Assembly: GCA_964647705.1 (NCBI GenBank)
Contig: CAZYIW010000028.1
Location: 1 to 16,728 of the forward strand
Direction: 5' to 3'
Source of the DNA: CAZYIW01 sp964647705
GTDB taxonomy: Bacteria; Pseudomonadota; Gammaproteobacteria; PS1; Pseudothioglobaceae
Length of the DNA: 16,728 bases
Each line of letters opens with the position of its first letter. The first letter of the stretch is position 1. A program made the translations under genes and the position numbers. The notes under the pieces are model-generated. The model made no database searches, was not told the origin of the DNA, and saw only the letters and a list, made by a program, of their open reading frames with translations. Positions 1 through 6,855 of this stretch are shown in pieces.

Positions 1-275
1 TGCCAAAAACGCGATATATCATCTCCGGCATTACTGAAGACGGAAAAAAATTCAGACCCAGTGATTGGACAGAACGTATTGTTTGTATTCAACCAGAACA
101 GCTCAAACGCTATAAGGGTCATCTCAAAATCCAACGTAACAATGGTGTTAAATCCATTGCATTTGATGATGAGCTTGAATACGCTTGCCCTTTTACCTAT
201 GAACGCATCTTGTCTTTTGCAAAAACCAATCATTTGCAAATCAGCAAAGAGTCAATTGATACTTTAGAATCTTAG
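1..275 (+). CDS. DUF3579-like small protein, 5' end cut by the window edge
   Basis: An open frame runs from the window edge to TAG at 273-275. The readable part begins with PKTRYIISGITEDGKKFRPS and continues with DWTERIV, about 90 residues in all. The GITEDG-KFRPSDW block near the N-terminus matches my memory of the DUF3579 family, small soluble proteins of about 90-110 residues in beta- and gammaproteobacteria with no known function. The first two bases are 'tg' directly before the Pro codon, so the start codon is probably an ATG missing only its first base; a start further upstream cannot be excluded. No membrane segment or signal peptide is visible. Its stop overlaps the stop of the convergent pirin gene by four bases. 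Family assignment is from recall of the motif; function unknown. Confidence 0.7.
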   Translation, partial: PKTRYIISGITEDGKKFRPSDWTERIVCIQPEQLKRYKGHLKIQRNNGVKSIAFDDELEYACPFTYERILSFAKTNHLQISKESIDTLES

Positions 276-1006
276 TCTACAAAAGGTCCGTGCTGATGAA
301 TGGGCTCTTTGTGTGGTATGCCTGTACAAAACATAAACTCAGTATCTGTGATTGCATTTATTGAAAAATTTTCTGTTTGATTCTGTTCAATAAGCCAAGC
401 CTGCCTAGCATTGAGAGACTCTTTAGCAACGCCAATCGAACCATCTAAAACATAAATTATGCTCTGATGGCTTTTATCTATATTGGCATTATATTGTGCA
501 TCCTTCTCCAGCTTAATATGTTGATAGACGATTTTAGTATGCAACATAATGGGAGATTCATCACCAACGATGTGGATACAATGTCCGCCATCAAAACTTT
601 CAATTGGTAACTGTTCACTAAGTACTTGTTGGTACTTAGGTTCAATGCCTTTGTCATTTTTTGCCAAATTAATCCATAATTGAATACCTACACTTTGGCC
701 TTTCTCTGCGGGCATCTCTGAGTGTCTTATGCCCCGCCCTGCACAAAACACCTGTGCACCGCCAGCATCTACCCAGGAATCGTTGCCCAAGTTATCTTGG
801 TGATGCATGCTGCCTGAGAGCATATAGGTTATTGCTTCAAAACCCCGGTGTGGATGTTCTGAAAACCCATGACCTGGATCAATGGCAAAATGATCCCACA
901 AGACAAAAGGATCGAAGTTCATCCTCTTGGCAATCGGGAAAAGTCGGTTAACAATCACGCCGTCGCCTTCAAAAGTCTCTTGGGGTGATGCTTTAATTAA
1001 CTTCAT
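272..1006 (-). CDS. Pirin family protein (bicupin)
   Basis: A 244-residue protein of the pirin family, a two-cupin fold that binds one metal ion (usually iron) in the N-terminal barrel. The ligand pattern is intact: HPHRGFEAITY gives His51 and His53, and RHSEMP gives His95 and Glu97, matching the His-His-His-Glu set of characterised pirins. Bacterial pirins have been reported as quercetin dioxygenases, redox-sensing regulators or enzyme partners, so the actual role here is open. I chose the ATG at 1006 because AGG lies 7 bases upstream (1014-1016). The in-frame ATG at 1021 would add five residues (MIGNI) but has no ribosome binding site. The gene is transcribed divergently from ald with 43 bases between, and its stop overlaps that of the DUF3579-like gene. 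Confidence 0.9.
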   Translation of the reverse strand: MKLIKASPQETFEGDGVIVNRLFPIAKRMNFDPFVLWDHFAIDPGHGFSEHPHRGFEAITYMLSGSMHHQDNLGNDSWVDAGGAQVFCAGRGIRHSEMPAEKGQSVGIQLWINLAKNDKGIEPKYQQVLSEQLPIESFDGGHCIHIVGDESPIMLHTKIVYQHIKLEKDAQYNANIDKSHQSIIYVLDGSIGVAKESLNARQAWLIEQNQTENFSINAITDTEFMFCTGIPHKEPIHQHGPFVD

Positions 1007-1049
1007 AATATTACCTATCATTTTGAGTGATTAGGTTTACAATACTAAC

Positions 1050-2159
1050 ATGATTGTTGGCGTTCCAAAAGAGATAAAAACTCATGAATACCGAGTTGGG
1101 TTAACCCCTAATGGTGCAAAAGCATTAATTAATGAAGGACATCAGGTATTGATAGAAACTTTGGCTGGTGATGCCATCGGATTTAGCAACACACATTATC
1201 AAAATGTGGGGGCGCAAATTGTTCAAAATGCCAAGGATATATTTGAAAAGTCGGATTTAATCATCAAGGTTAAAGAGCCACAAACTATTGAGTGTCAAAT
1301 GCTTAATAAAGGCCAGATGATTTTTACCTACCTGCATTTGGCGGCCGATCCTAAACAAACTGAACTTTTACTAAATTCTGGTGCCACTTGTATTGCCTAT
1401 GAAACTATCACTGATGATAATGGCCGGCTGCCACTTCTAAAACCGATGAGTGAAGTTGCAGGACGCATGTCGGTGCAATCAGGTGCCCATCATCTTGAAA
1501 AAACCCAAGGTGGTTCCGGTGTGCTACTTAGCGGTGCAACAGGCGTTGAGCCGGCTCAAGTTTTGGTGCTTGGTGGGGGTGTAGTAGGCATGAATGCCGC
1601 TGAGGTTGCAATGGGCATGGGTGCACAAGTGACTCTTCTAAATCTTCGTTTGTCAAATCAGCTCGAAGAATTCCAACGCAGATTTTTAGAAAAATTATCC
1701 ATTAATCTGTCCAATGAAAAAAACATAAAGCAAGCATTGAAAAATGCCGATTTGGTGATAGGTGCAGCGTTAGTTCCAGGGGCTAAGGCGCCTAAACTTA
1801 TCACCAAAGATATGCTAAAACTGATGAAAAAAGGTTCGGTTTTGGTAGACGTGTCTATAGATCAAGGGGGGTGTTTTGAAACCTCTAAAATGACTACGCA
1901 CGATGAACCTACCTATGTGGTTGATGATGTTATCCATTATTGTGTGGGCAATATGCCTGGTGCGGTAGCACAAACAGCCACGATAGCGCTGACTGACGTC
2001 ACACTGCCTTATGTAATAGATTTAGCTAACAATGGTTGGCTTGACGCCATGAAAAAAGATAAAAATCTCTATAACGGCCTTAATATCCATCAAGGCAAGG
2101 TGACACATCAAGCCGTGGCTGATAGTCTTGGTTGCCCATACCAACCGGTTAAATTTTAA
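1050..2159 (+). CDS. ald: Alanine dehydrogenase
   Basis: Reversible oxidative deamination of L-alanine to pyruvate and ammonia; 369 residues, close to the usual 371, soluble. The N-terminal block MIVGVPKEIKTHEYRVGLTP is typical. Catalytic and substrate residues match those of the Mycobacterium enzyme: Arg15, Lys75 (KVKEP), His96 (YLHLA) and Asp271 (SIDQGG). The Rossmann motif VLVLGGGVVG spans 171-180. One feature is odd: the acidic residue that ends the second Rossmann strand and selects NAD (Asp198 in the Mycobacterium enzyme) is Asn198 here, with Arg200 two residues later, which could relax or switch preference toward NADP. There is no Shine-Dalgarno. A TACAAT box at 1038-1043 lies so close to the ATG that a leaderless mRNA is plausible. 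The last four bases overlap the end of pyrE. Confidence 0.95.
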   Translation: MIVGVPKEIKTHEYRVGLTPNGAKALINEGHQVLIETLAGDAIGFSNTHYQNVGAQIVQNAKDIFEKSDLIIKVKEPQTIECQMLNKGQMIFTYLHLAADPKQTELLLNSGATCIAYETITDDNGRLPLLKPMSEVAGRMSVQSGAHHLEKTQGGSGVLLSGATGVEPAQVLVLGGGVVGMNAAEVAMGMGAQVTLLNLRLSNQLEEFQRRFLEKLSINLSNEKNIKQALKNADLVIGAALVPGAKAPKLITKDMLKLMKKGSVLVDVSIDQGGCFETSKMTTHDEPTYVVDDVIHYCVGNMPGAVAQTATIALTDVTLPYVIDLANNGWLDAMKKDKNLYNGLNIHQGKVTHQAVADSLGCPYQPVKF

Positions 2160-2794
2160 ACGCCGTATTGATCTCGATAGGCTTCAATTCGATTGATTAA
2201 ATCTTGATCGTTGCCTTGTCTTAAATAGTCAATCAAGTGACCTAAATTGACAATACTCAAAACCTGAATACCAAAATTATCTTCCACTTCTTGAATGGCT
2301 GATTTATCCCCTTTGCCTCTCTCTTGGCGATCAACTGCCACAATCACACCTTTGGCCTTAGCCCCATTAGCAGAGATAATTTCCATCGCCTCACCAATAG
2401 CGGTGCCAGCGGTAATCACATCATCAATAATAAGTATGTCACCCTCGAGCGCATGGCCAACGATATTGCCTCCCTCTCCATGATCTTTAGCCTCTTTACG
2501 ATTAAAGCTATAAGGTACATTCTTACCAAAACCATCGTTAAGTGACATGGCAGTGGCTGTGGCCAGTGGAATACCTTTGTAGGCTGGACCAAACAAAACA
2601 TCAAAACTCAAACCACCATCAATAATAGCTTGTGCATAGAACCCACCCAGTTTAGACAAATGCTCACCCATATTAAAAGCACCTGCATTAAAAAAATATG
2701 GGCTTACACGTCCTGATTTCAAGGTAAATTCACCAAACTTTAATGCCCCAATCTCAAGCATAAAGTCAACAAAATCTTTTTGGTACTGTTTCAC
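2156..2794 (-). CDS. pyrE: Orotate phosphoribosyltransferase
   Basis: Joins orotate and PRPP to make orotidine 5'-phosphate, the fifth step of de novo pyrimidine synthesis; cytosolic dimer. At 212 residues it has the usual length. The PRPP-binding loop ILIIDDVITAGTA is at about 120-132, the flexible catalytic loop RKEAKDHGEGG at about 99-109, and the N-terminal substrate region LKSGRVSPYFFN at 25-36. The start is GTG at 2794-2792, supported by AGGA seven bases upstream in the space shared with xthA. It stands alone on this strand, with ald converging on its 3' end and xthA diverging 25 bases from its start. A TATAAT box for it seems to lie inside the first codons of xthA. Confidence 0.95.
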   Translation of the reverse strand: MKQYQKDFVDFMLEIGALKFGEFTLKSGRVSPYFFNAGAFNMGEHLSKLGGFYAQAIIDGGLSFDVLFGPAYKGIPLATATAMSLNDGFGKNVPYSFNRKEAKDHGEGGNIVGHALEGDILIIDDVITAGTAIGEAMEIISANGAKAKGVIVAVDRQERGKGDKSAIQEVEDNFGIQVLSIVNLGHLIDYLRQGNDQDLINRIEAYRDQYGV

Positions 2795-2801
2795 TTTTGA
2801 T

Positions 2802-2805
2802 TCCT
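2802..2805 (-). promoter_or_regulatory. Ribosome binding site deciding the pyrE GTG start
   Basis: On the reverse strand these bases read AGGA, seven bases before GTG at 2794. This is what fixes the non-ATG start of pyrE; no in-frame ATG nearby has an equivalent site and the protein N-terminus fits the family from this point. Confidence 0.6.
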
Positions 2806-2819
2806 ATAAAATTGTCTCG

Positions 2820-3587
2820 ATGATGAGAATTATAACGGCTAATGTTAACGGCATTCGTGCAGCTGAGCGAAAAGGTTTTTTCACTTGGATGCAAAGTCAA
2901 AATGCCGATGTGGTATGCGTGCAAGAAATCAAAGCCCAAGAGGATCAATTAGACGACAAATTCTATCCGAATGACATGCACACCTTCTACAAACCCGCTG
3001 AGCGAAAAGGCTACAGTGGTACGGGTATTTTTTGCAAGAAAAAGCCCGATCAAGTGATTTATAGCCCTTGGGAGGATTTTGATTTTGAGGGGCGATTTAT
3101 TCAAGCTGATTTTGGCAATTTGAGTGTTATTTCCATCTACATCCCTTCTGGATCGGCAAAAGAAGAAAGGCAACAATATAAAATGGATTTTATGCAAAAT
3201 CGTTTTATGCCATACTTGAATGAACTTCAAAGAAATGGGCGTCAGTATATTATTTGTGGCGACATTAATATTGTGCACAAAAAAATTGATATTAAAAATT
3301 TTAGTGGCAATAAAAATCGCTCTGGGTGCTTGCCTGAAGAGCGCGCTTGGCTGGAGCAATTGTTCACAGAATGTGAATTCATTGACGCGTTTCGCGAGGT
3401 AAATCAACAGGCAGAGCAGTACACATGGTGGTCAAATCGGGGGCAGGCCTGGGCCAATAACACCGGTTGGCGAATTGATTATCAAATACTGAGCCAAAAT
3501 TTAGCAGGCACCGTCAAAGGAGCTTCCATATACAAAGACGAACGCTTTTCCGACCATGCACCGCTGATTATTGACTACGATTTATGA
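2820..3587 (+). CDS. xthA: Exodeoxyribonuclease III (AP endonuclease)
   Basis: Base-excision repair nuclease of the exonuclease III/AP endonuclease family, 255 residues. All active-site blocks are present: Asn8/Asn10 (NVNGIRA), Glu36 (VQEIKAQ), Tyr107 (SIYIPSG), Asp148 and Asn150 (CGDINIVH), Asp220 (GWRIDY) and the Asp245-His246 pair (SDHAPLI). Expected activities are cleavage 5' of abasic sites, 3' end cleaning and 3'-5' exonuclease, with Mg2+. Two ATGs stand in tandem at 2820 and 2823 and I cannot choose between them. Neither has a Shine-Dalgarno, and a TATAAA/TAAAAT box at 2805-2812 places the likely transcript start at or beside the ATG. The stop overlaps the trmB start as ATGA, so the two are translationally coupled. 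Substrate preference cannot be read from sequence alone. Confidence 0.95.
   Translation: MMRIITANVNGIRAAERKGFFTWMQSQNADVVCVQEIKAQEDQLDDKFYPNDMHTFYKPAERKGYSGTGIFCKKKPDQVIYSPWEDFDFEGRFIQADFGNLSVISIYIPSGSAKEERQQYKMDFMQNRFMPYLNELQRNGRQYIICGDINIVHKKIDIKNFSGNKNRSGCLPEERAWLEQLFTECEFIDAFREVNQQAEQYTWWSNRGQAWANNTGWRIDYQILSQNLAGTVKGASIYKDERFSDHAPLIIDYDL
2829..2834 (-). promoter_or_regulatory. Possible -10 box for pyrE
   Basis: On the reverse strand these bases read TATAAT, about 35 bases before the pyrE GTG start; a transcript starting near 2822 would have a leader of some 28 bases including the AGGA site. No convincing -35 is seen. The box lies inside the first codons of xthA. Confidence 0.35.
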
Positions 3588-4273
3588 GTCAAACCTCGCA
3601 TTTGAGAAAAATTCAAAGTTTTGTGAAACGATCAGGCAGGCTGACCGAAGGGCAAAAATATGGCCTAGGCGCCCTGTGGTCTAAGTATGGCATTGAAATT
3701 ACAGACCAAATTATCGATTTAGAGGCACTTTTTCCTAAAAAACAACCCATTTTTCTTGAAATCGGCTTTGGCAACGGTGATTCTTTATTAACAATGGCAA
3801 AAAACGAAACAGAACATAATTTTTTAGGTGTCGAAGTGTATGAAGCGGGTGTTGGCAGGTTGATCAATGAGGCCAATAAGCAAAATTTAAAAAATTTAAA
3901 AATTATTAAAGGCGATGCAGTTGAGGTTTTAGAAAACAACATCGCTGATAATGCATTTTCAGGATTTCAACTATATTTTCCTGATCCGTGGCATAAAAAA
4001 AGACACCATAAACGCCGTATTGTACAATCTGATTTCATGACTCTGCTATCGAAAAAACTTAAAAACCAAGCATTTGTGCACATGGCAACCGATTGGGGGG
4101 ATTATGCTGAGCAGATGATGCAGGTGCTTGAATCGCACCCGAACTTTAAAAACACTGTGGATGCCCATATATACTCTCCAAAGCCTGAGCGAAGACCCAA
4201 TACCAAGTTTGAGAAACGTGGAGAAAGATTGGGGCATGGCGTTTGGGATTTATTATTTACTAATCGGAAATAA
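3584..4273 (+). CDS. trmB: tRNA (guanine-N7-)-methyltransferase
   Basis: Uses S-adenosylmethionine to methylate N7 of G46 in the variable loop of tRNAs. At 229 residues it has the family length. Visible blocks are the SAM-binding motif EIGFGNGDSLL (59-69), GVEVYEAGV (82-90), the signature YFPDPWHKKRHHKRR (131-145) with the catalytic Asp134, ATDW (168-171), and the C-terminal block from RPNTKFEKRG to GHGVWDL (204-222) that contacts SAM and tRNA. It starts inside the xthA stop codon (ATGA overlap) with no Shine-Dalgarno of its own, so translation should depend on xthA. The fxsA start follows its stop after two bases. Confidence 0.97.
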   Translation: MSQTSHLRKIQSFVKRSGRLTEGQKYGLGALWSKYGIEITDQIIDLEALFPKKQPIFLEIGFGNGDSLLTMAKNETEHNFLGVEVYEAGVGRLINEANKQNLKNLKIIKGDAVEVLENNIADNAFSGFQLYFPDPWHKKRHHKRRIVQSDFMTLLSKKLKNQAFVHMATDWGDYAEQMMQVLESHPNFKNTVDAHIYSPKPERRPNTKFEKRGERLGHGVWDLLFTNRK

Positions 4274-4275
4274 GT

Positions 4276-4731
4276 ATGTTATTTTTAATTTTTGTTATTG
4301 CCACCACTCTAGAGCTTATGGTGCTTATTGAAGTAGGTGGATCAATTGGCACAGGCAACACCATCTTATTGATTATCCTTACTGCATTTATAGGCTCATA
4401 TCTACTCAAACATCAGGGTTGGTCAACCATGGCAAAAGCGCAAGAATCAATGGCGCGTGGTCAAACGCCAGCTGTTGAAATGTTAGAAGGTGTGGTGATT
4501 TTAATCTCAGGCGTGCTACTGCTCACCCCAGGATTTATTACTGACACAATTGGACTTTTGGGTTTGCTACCCTTCTCAAGACGCTACTTCATCGACAGCG
4601 TGCTGAGTAAAAATGCCGAACGGGTTTTTTCTCAAAGAAACACAATCTTTATTCATAAGTCACATTCTGACAAAAACAAGTCCCCTGATAAAAAAAACAA
4701 CACAATTGAAGGTGAATTTTGGGAGGATTAG
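4276..4731 (+). CDS. fxsA: FxsA family inner-membrane protein
   Basis: A 151-residue membrane protein of the FxsA (UPF0716) family. The name comes from E. coli, where overproduction relieves F-plasmid exclusion of phage T7; the normal role is unknown. It has hydrophobic segments at about 2-20, 27-44 and 67-99, the conserved Glu13 and glycines in the first segment, the block VEMLEGVVILISG (67-79) with LLLTPGFITD after it, and a hydrophilic C-terminal tail ending in IEGEFWED, like the family's usual acidic end. It lies two bases after trmB and its 3' end overlaps the folC start by 13 bases. Nothing suggests a phage-related context here. Confidence 0.9.
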   Translation: MLFLIFVIATTLELMVLIEVGGSIGTGNTILLIILTAFIGSYLLKHQGWSTMAKAQESMARGQTPAVEMLEGVVILISGVLLLTPGFITDTIGLLGLLPFSRRYFIDSVLSKNAERVFSQRNTIFIHKSHSDKNKSPDKKNNTIEGEFWED

Positions 4732-5942
4732 CCACAGCGCAACCCAAAACACTTGACGATTGGTTAAGTTATCAACAAACGCTACACCCTAAAAACATTG
4801 ATTTGGGGCTAGAGCGTATACAAAAAGTTTATCATCACCTATTCCCATCAGGCGTAGCATTTAAAGTTATTACTGTTGCAGGCACTAATGGCAAGGGCTC
4901 AACGGTTAGTTATCTTGAAAACATCTACAAACAATCGCCTTATAAAGTAGGTAGTTTTACTTCACCGCACCTGCTCTCATATAACGAACGATTTAAGATC
5001 AATACAAAGCCAGTCGATGATATTGACATTTGCCAAGCGTTCGAAACCATTGAAACTGCAAGGCGTAAAACTTCACTCACCTATTTTGAATTTTCTACTC
5101 TGGCAGCACTACTAATATTTGCCAGTAAAAAAGTACAAGTTGCTGTTTTAGAGGTTGGGCTGGGTGGGCGTCTGGACTCGGTTAATGTGGTTGAGCCCGA
5201 TTTATCTATTATTACCAGTATTGACATCGACCATAGTGAATACTTAGGCGAGAGTCGTGAAAAAATAGCGCTAGAAAAAGCAGGTATTATGCGCGCCAAT
5301 AAACCTTGTGTTTGTGGTGACCCCAACCCTCCTAGGAGCTTACTTGAGCATGCGAAAAAACTCTCTACAAAGCTTTATCTAATCAATAAAAAAGACTTGC
5401 CCAAGGATATAACAAGTAACCCCATACAACAACAAAATATGGCCATGGCCTTGCGTGCAGTGACTTTGATGCATACTCATTTTCCAATGTCTGAAGATGG
5501 GGCATTAGCAGCTGTTCAAGAAACCAAGTTGACTGCGCGCCAACAAGTCTTAAACTATAGGGACAAAACCTTCGTTCTTGATGTTGCTCACAATCCGGCA
5601 GCTGTGAGGGCGCTGGCGAAAAACATATCACAATCCAAAGAGCCAACAATAGCAATTTTTTCAGCACTGTGTGATAAAGATATCGCTAGCATGATTGATG
5701 CGATATCACCGCAAATAGACCGATGGCTCCTTATATCTTTAGAGGTGGAGAGAGGTTTAACAAAAAAGCAATTAACTGAGTATTTTGATTGCCATAGTAA
5801 TGTGAATATTTGCAAGAATGCACAGGAGGCATTCAATACAGCACTTGAGAGTAAGAGCAACAAACGTATTGTGGTTTTTGGATCATTCCATACCGTTGCC
5901 CTTGTTAGCAAAATCCTCAATAAGCTCTCAAACCCTAGCTAG
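4719..5942 (+). CDS. folC: Bifunctional dihydrofolate synthase / folylpolyglutamate synthase
   Basis: ATP-dependent ligase that adds glutamate to dihydropteroate and then to folates; 407 residues, Mur ligase fold. The P-loop VAGTNGKGST is at 53-62, SPHLLSYNERF at 82-92, LEVGLGGRLD at 144-153, TSIDIDHSEYLG at 166-177, and EKAG at 186-189 carries the lysine that is carbamylated in relatives. The C-terminal block includes DVAHNPAAV and FGSFHTVA. Compared from memory with the E. coli enzyme (422 residues), about 15-17 residues are missing around 220-240. The start is TTG at 4719, chosen because AAGG sits six bases upstream (4709-4712) and because no other ATG, GTG or TTG precedes the conserved TLDDWLSY block. 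Oddly, a strong GGGAGGA lies directly after this start (4721-4727). It overlaps fxsA. Confidence 0.95.
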   Translation: MGGLATAQPKTLDDWLSYQQTLHPKNIDLGLERIQKVYHHLFPSGVAFKVITVAGTNGKGSTVSYLENIYKQSPYKVGSFTSPHLLSYNERFKINTKPVDDIDICQAFETIETARRKTSLTYFEFSTLAALLIFASKKVQVAVLEVGLGGRLDSVNVVEPDLSIITSIDIDHSEYLGESREKIALEKAGIMRANKPCVCGDPNPPRSLLEHAKKLSTKLYLINKKDLPKDITSNPIQQQNMAMALRAVTLMHTHFPMSEDGALAAVQETKLTARQQVLNYRDKTFVLDVAHNPAAVRALAKNISQSKEPTIAIFSALCDKDIASMIDAISPQIDRWLLISLEVERGLTKKQLTEYFDCHSNVNICKNAQEAFNTALESKSNKRIVVFGSFHTVALVSKILNKLSNPS

Positions 5943-5995
5943 GCTATGTATGATAATAGACCTGATGTTATAAGCACAAAAAGTTTAAATATTTC

Positions 5996-6844
5996 ATGGA
6001 TGCTTTTTTAAACAATATCTGGGATGGAATAACACAACTGGCATGGTCTGATTGGGCTACTATAGTAATCCTGGTAAGCTTTATCGTGCTTGGTTTTAAG
6101 CGTGGTTTGGCCATGGAGCTGATTAATTTAGCTCTGTTTGCTGTGGCCATAATTTTGGCATGGTTATTCTATCAAACGCTTGCCCAATTGCCATTTATAA
6201 CCTATTTCGCTTTGTCTGCCCAGACCAATATGGCGATTGCCTTTGGTTTGATTTTCCTAGGGGTTCTACTACTTAAACGAGGTTTTTATCAGGTCACTGA
6301 TTACTCATCATCTATAACAGATCCTTGTGCATTCAATCGATTTTTCGCCTTGACAACCTTTCTCATTCTAAGCGTATTACTTAGCTGGCACTATTTGTAT
6401 TTAATTGCCAGTCTTGGGATTATGGAAATTGTCATCACCAATGAGTCTGTGCGAATTGGTTTGTCTTTTTTGATGGTTTTTCTGGCCTTTGTTGGCATAT
6501 GCTCAATACTCTCTAAAGTGCTTGATATTTCAATTGGTTCAAGCAGGCCTTGCCTTTTAGAATCCTTTTTTCAAAAAATTTTGAACGCTTTAAAACGTAT
6601 AGACACGCTTATTAATGCTCGCAATGTTAATAGCACAGAAAACAAATTATTAGGTATGATTGTCGGCCTTATCAAAGGGGTTTTATTTATTTTAATTATG
6701 GTTTTGATTATGCAAAGCATCAGCTGGATAGCTGGTAAACCTTTTTGGGTTGAGGCAACAGGCGCTTTTCAATCGTTCCAAGATCTGGCCATCAGCGTTA
6801 AACCAGAAGTTTCTAAGCATTTACTATTTATTAACTCCCAATAA
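5996..6844 (+). CDS. cvpA: CvpA family membrane protein, enlarged form
   Basis: An inner-membrane protein placed in the CvpA family (named for colicin V production, and often next to purF) by both its ends and its location. The N-terminus has a DWATIVILVSFIVLGFKRGL block (19-38) and the C-terminal part has NKLLGMIVGLIKGVLF (216-231), both typical. At 282 residues it is far longer than the usual 160-190. I count about six hydrophobic segments (21-34, 39-60, 78-100, 117-141, 151-174, 219-245) instead of four, plus an extra polar stretch at about 180-215. The segments at 78-100 and 151-174 resemble each other, so an internal duplication is possible. No Shine-Dalgarno is visible. It starts 53 bases after folC and ends 11 bases before purF, so it is very probably co-transcribed with purF. 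Function unproven. Confidence 0.75.
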   Translation: MDAFLNNIWDGITQLAWSDWATIVILVSFIVLGFKRGLAMELINLALFAVAIILAWLFYQTLAQLPFITYFALSAQTNMAIAFGLIFLGVLLLKRGFYQVTDYSSSITDPCAFNRFFALTTFLILSVLLSWHYLYLIASLGIMEIVITNESVRIGLSFLMVFLAFVGICSILSKVLDISIGSSRPCLLESFFQKILNALKRIDTLINARNVNSTENKLLGMIVGLIKGVLFILIMVLIMQSISWIAGKPFWVEATGAFQSFQDLAISVKPEVSKHLLFINSQ

Positions 6845-6855
6845 AGAGAGATTTT

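Noticed and set aside
754..951. Forward open frame opposite the pirin gene
   Set aside because: It lies wholly within a well-supported gene on the other strand, has no ribosome binding site and resembles no family; the same applies to open frames opposite or out of frame with xthA, trmB, folC, purF, metZ and secD.
1007..1021. Upstream ATG at 1021 as the pirin start
   Set aside because: No ribosome binding site precedes it, whereas the ATG at 1006 has AGG at a good distance and begins at the family's usual N-terminus.
2130..2157. GGTTG and CAACC inverted repeat followed by an AT-rich stretch at the end of ald, as a terminator
   Set aside because: Only five pairs around a seven-base loop, no run of T, and the bases are coding for the last residues of ald.
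3881..3910. Direct repeat of AAATTTAAA-like units in trmB
   Set aside because: It is low-complexity coding sequence for Asn-Leu-Lys repeats in an intact reading frame; no sign of slippage or a functional repeat.
5951..5974. TATGATAAT and TATAAG boxes before cvpA as promoters
   Set aside because: Both resemble -10 elements, but no -35 partner or extended motif is present in this AT-rich gap, so I would not call either.
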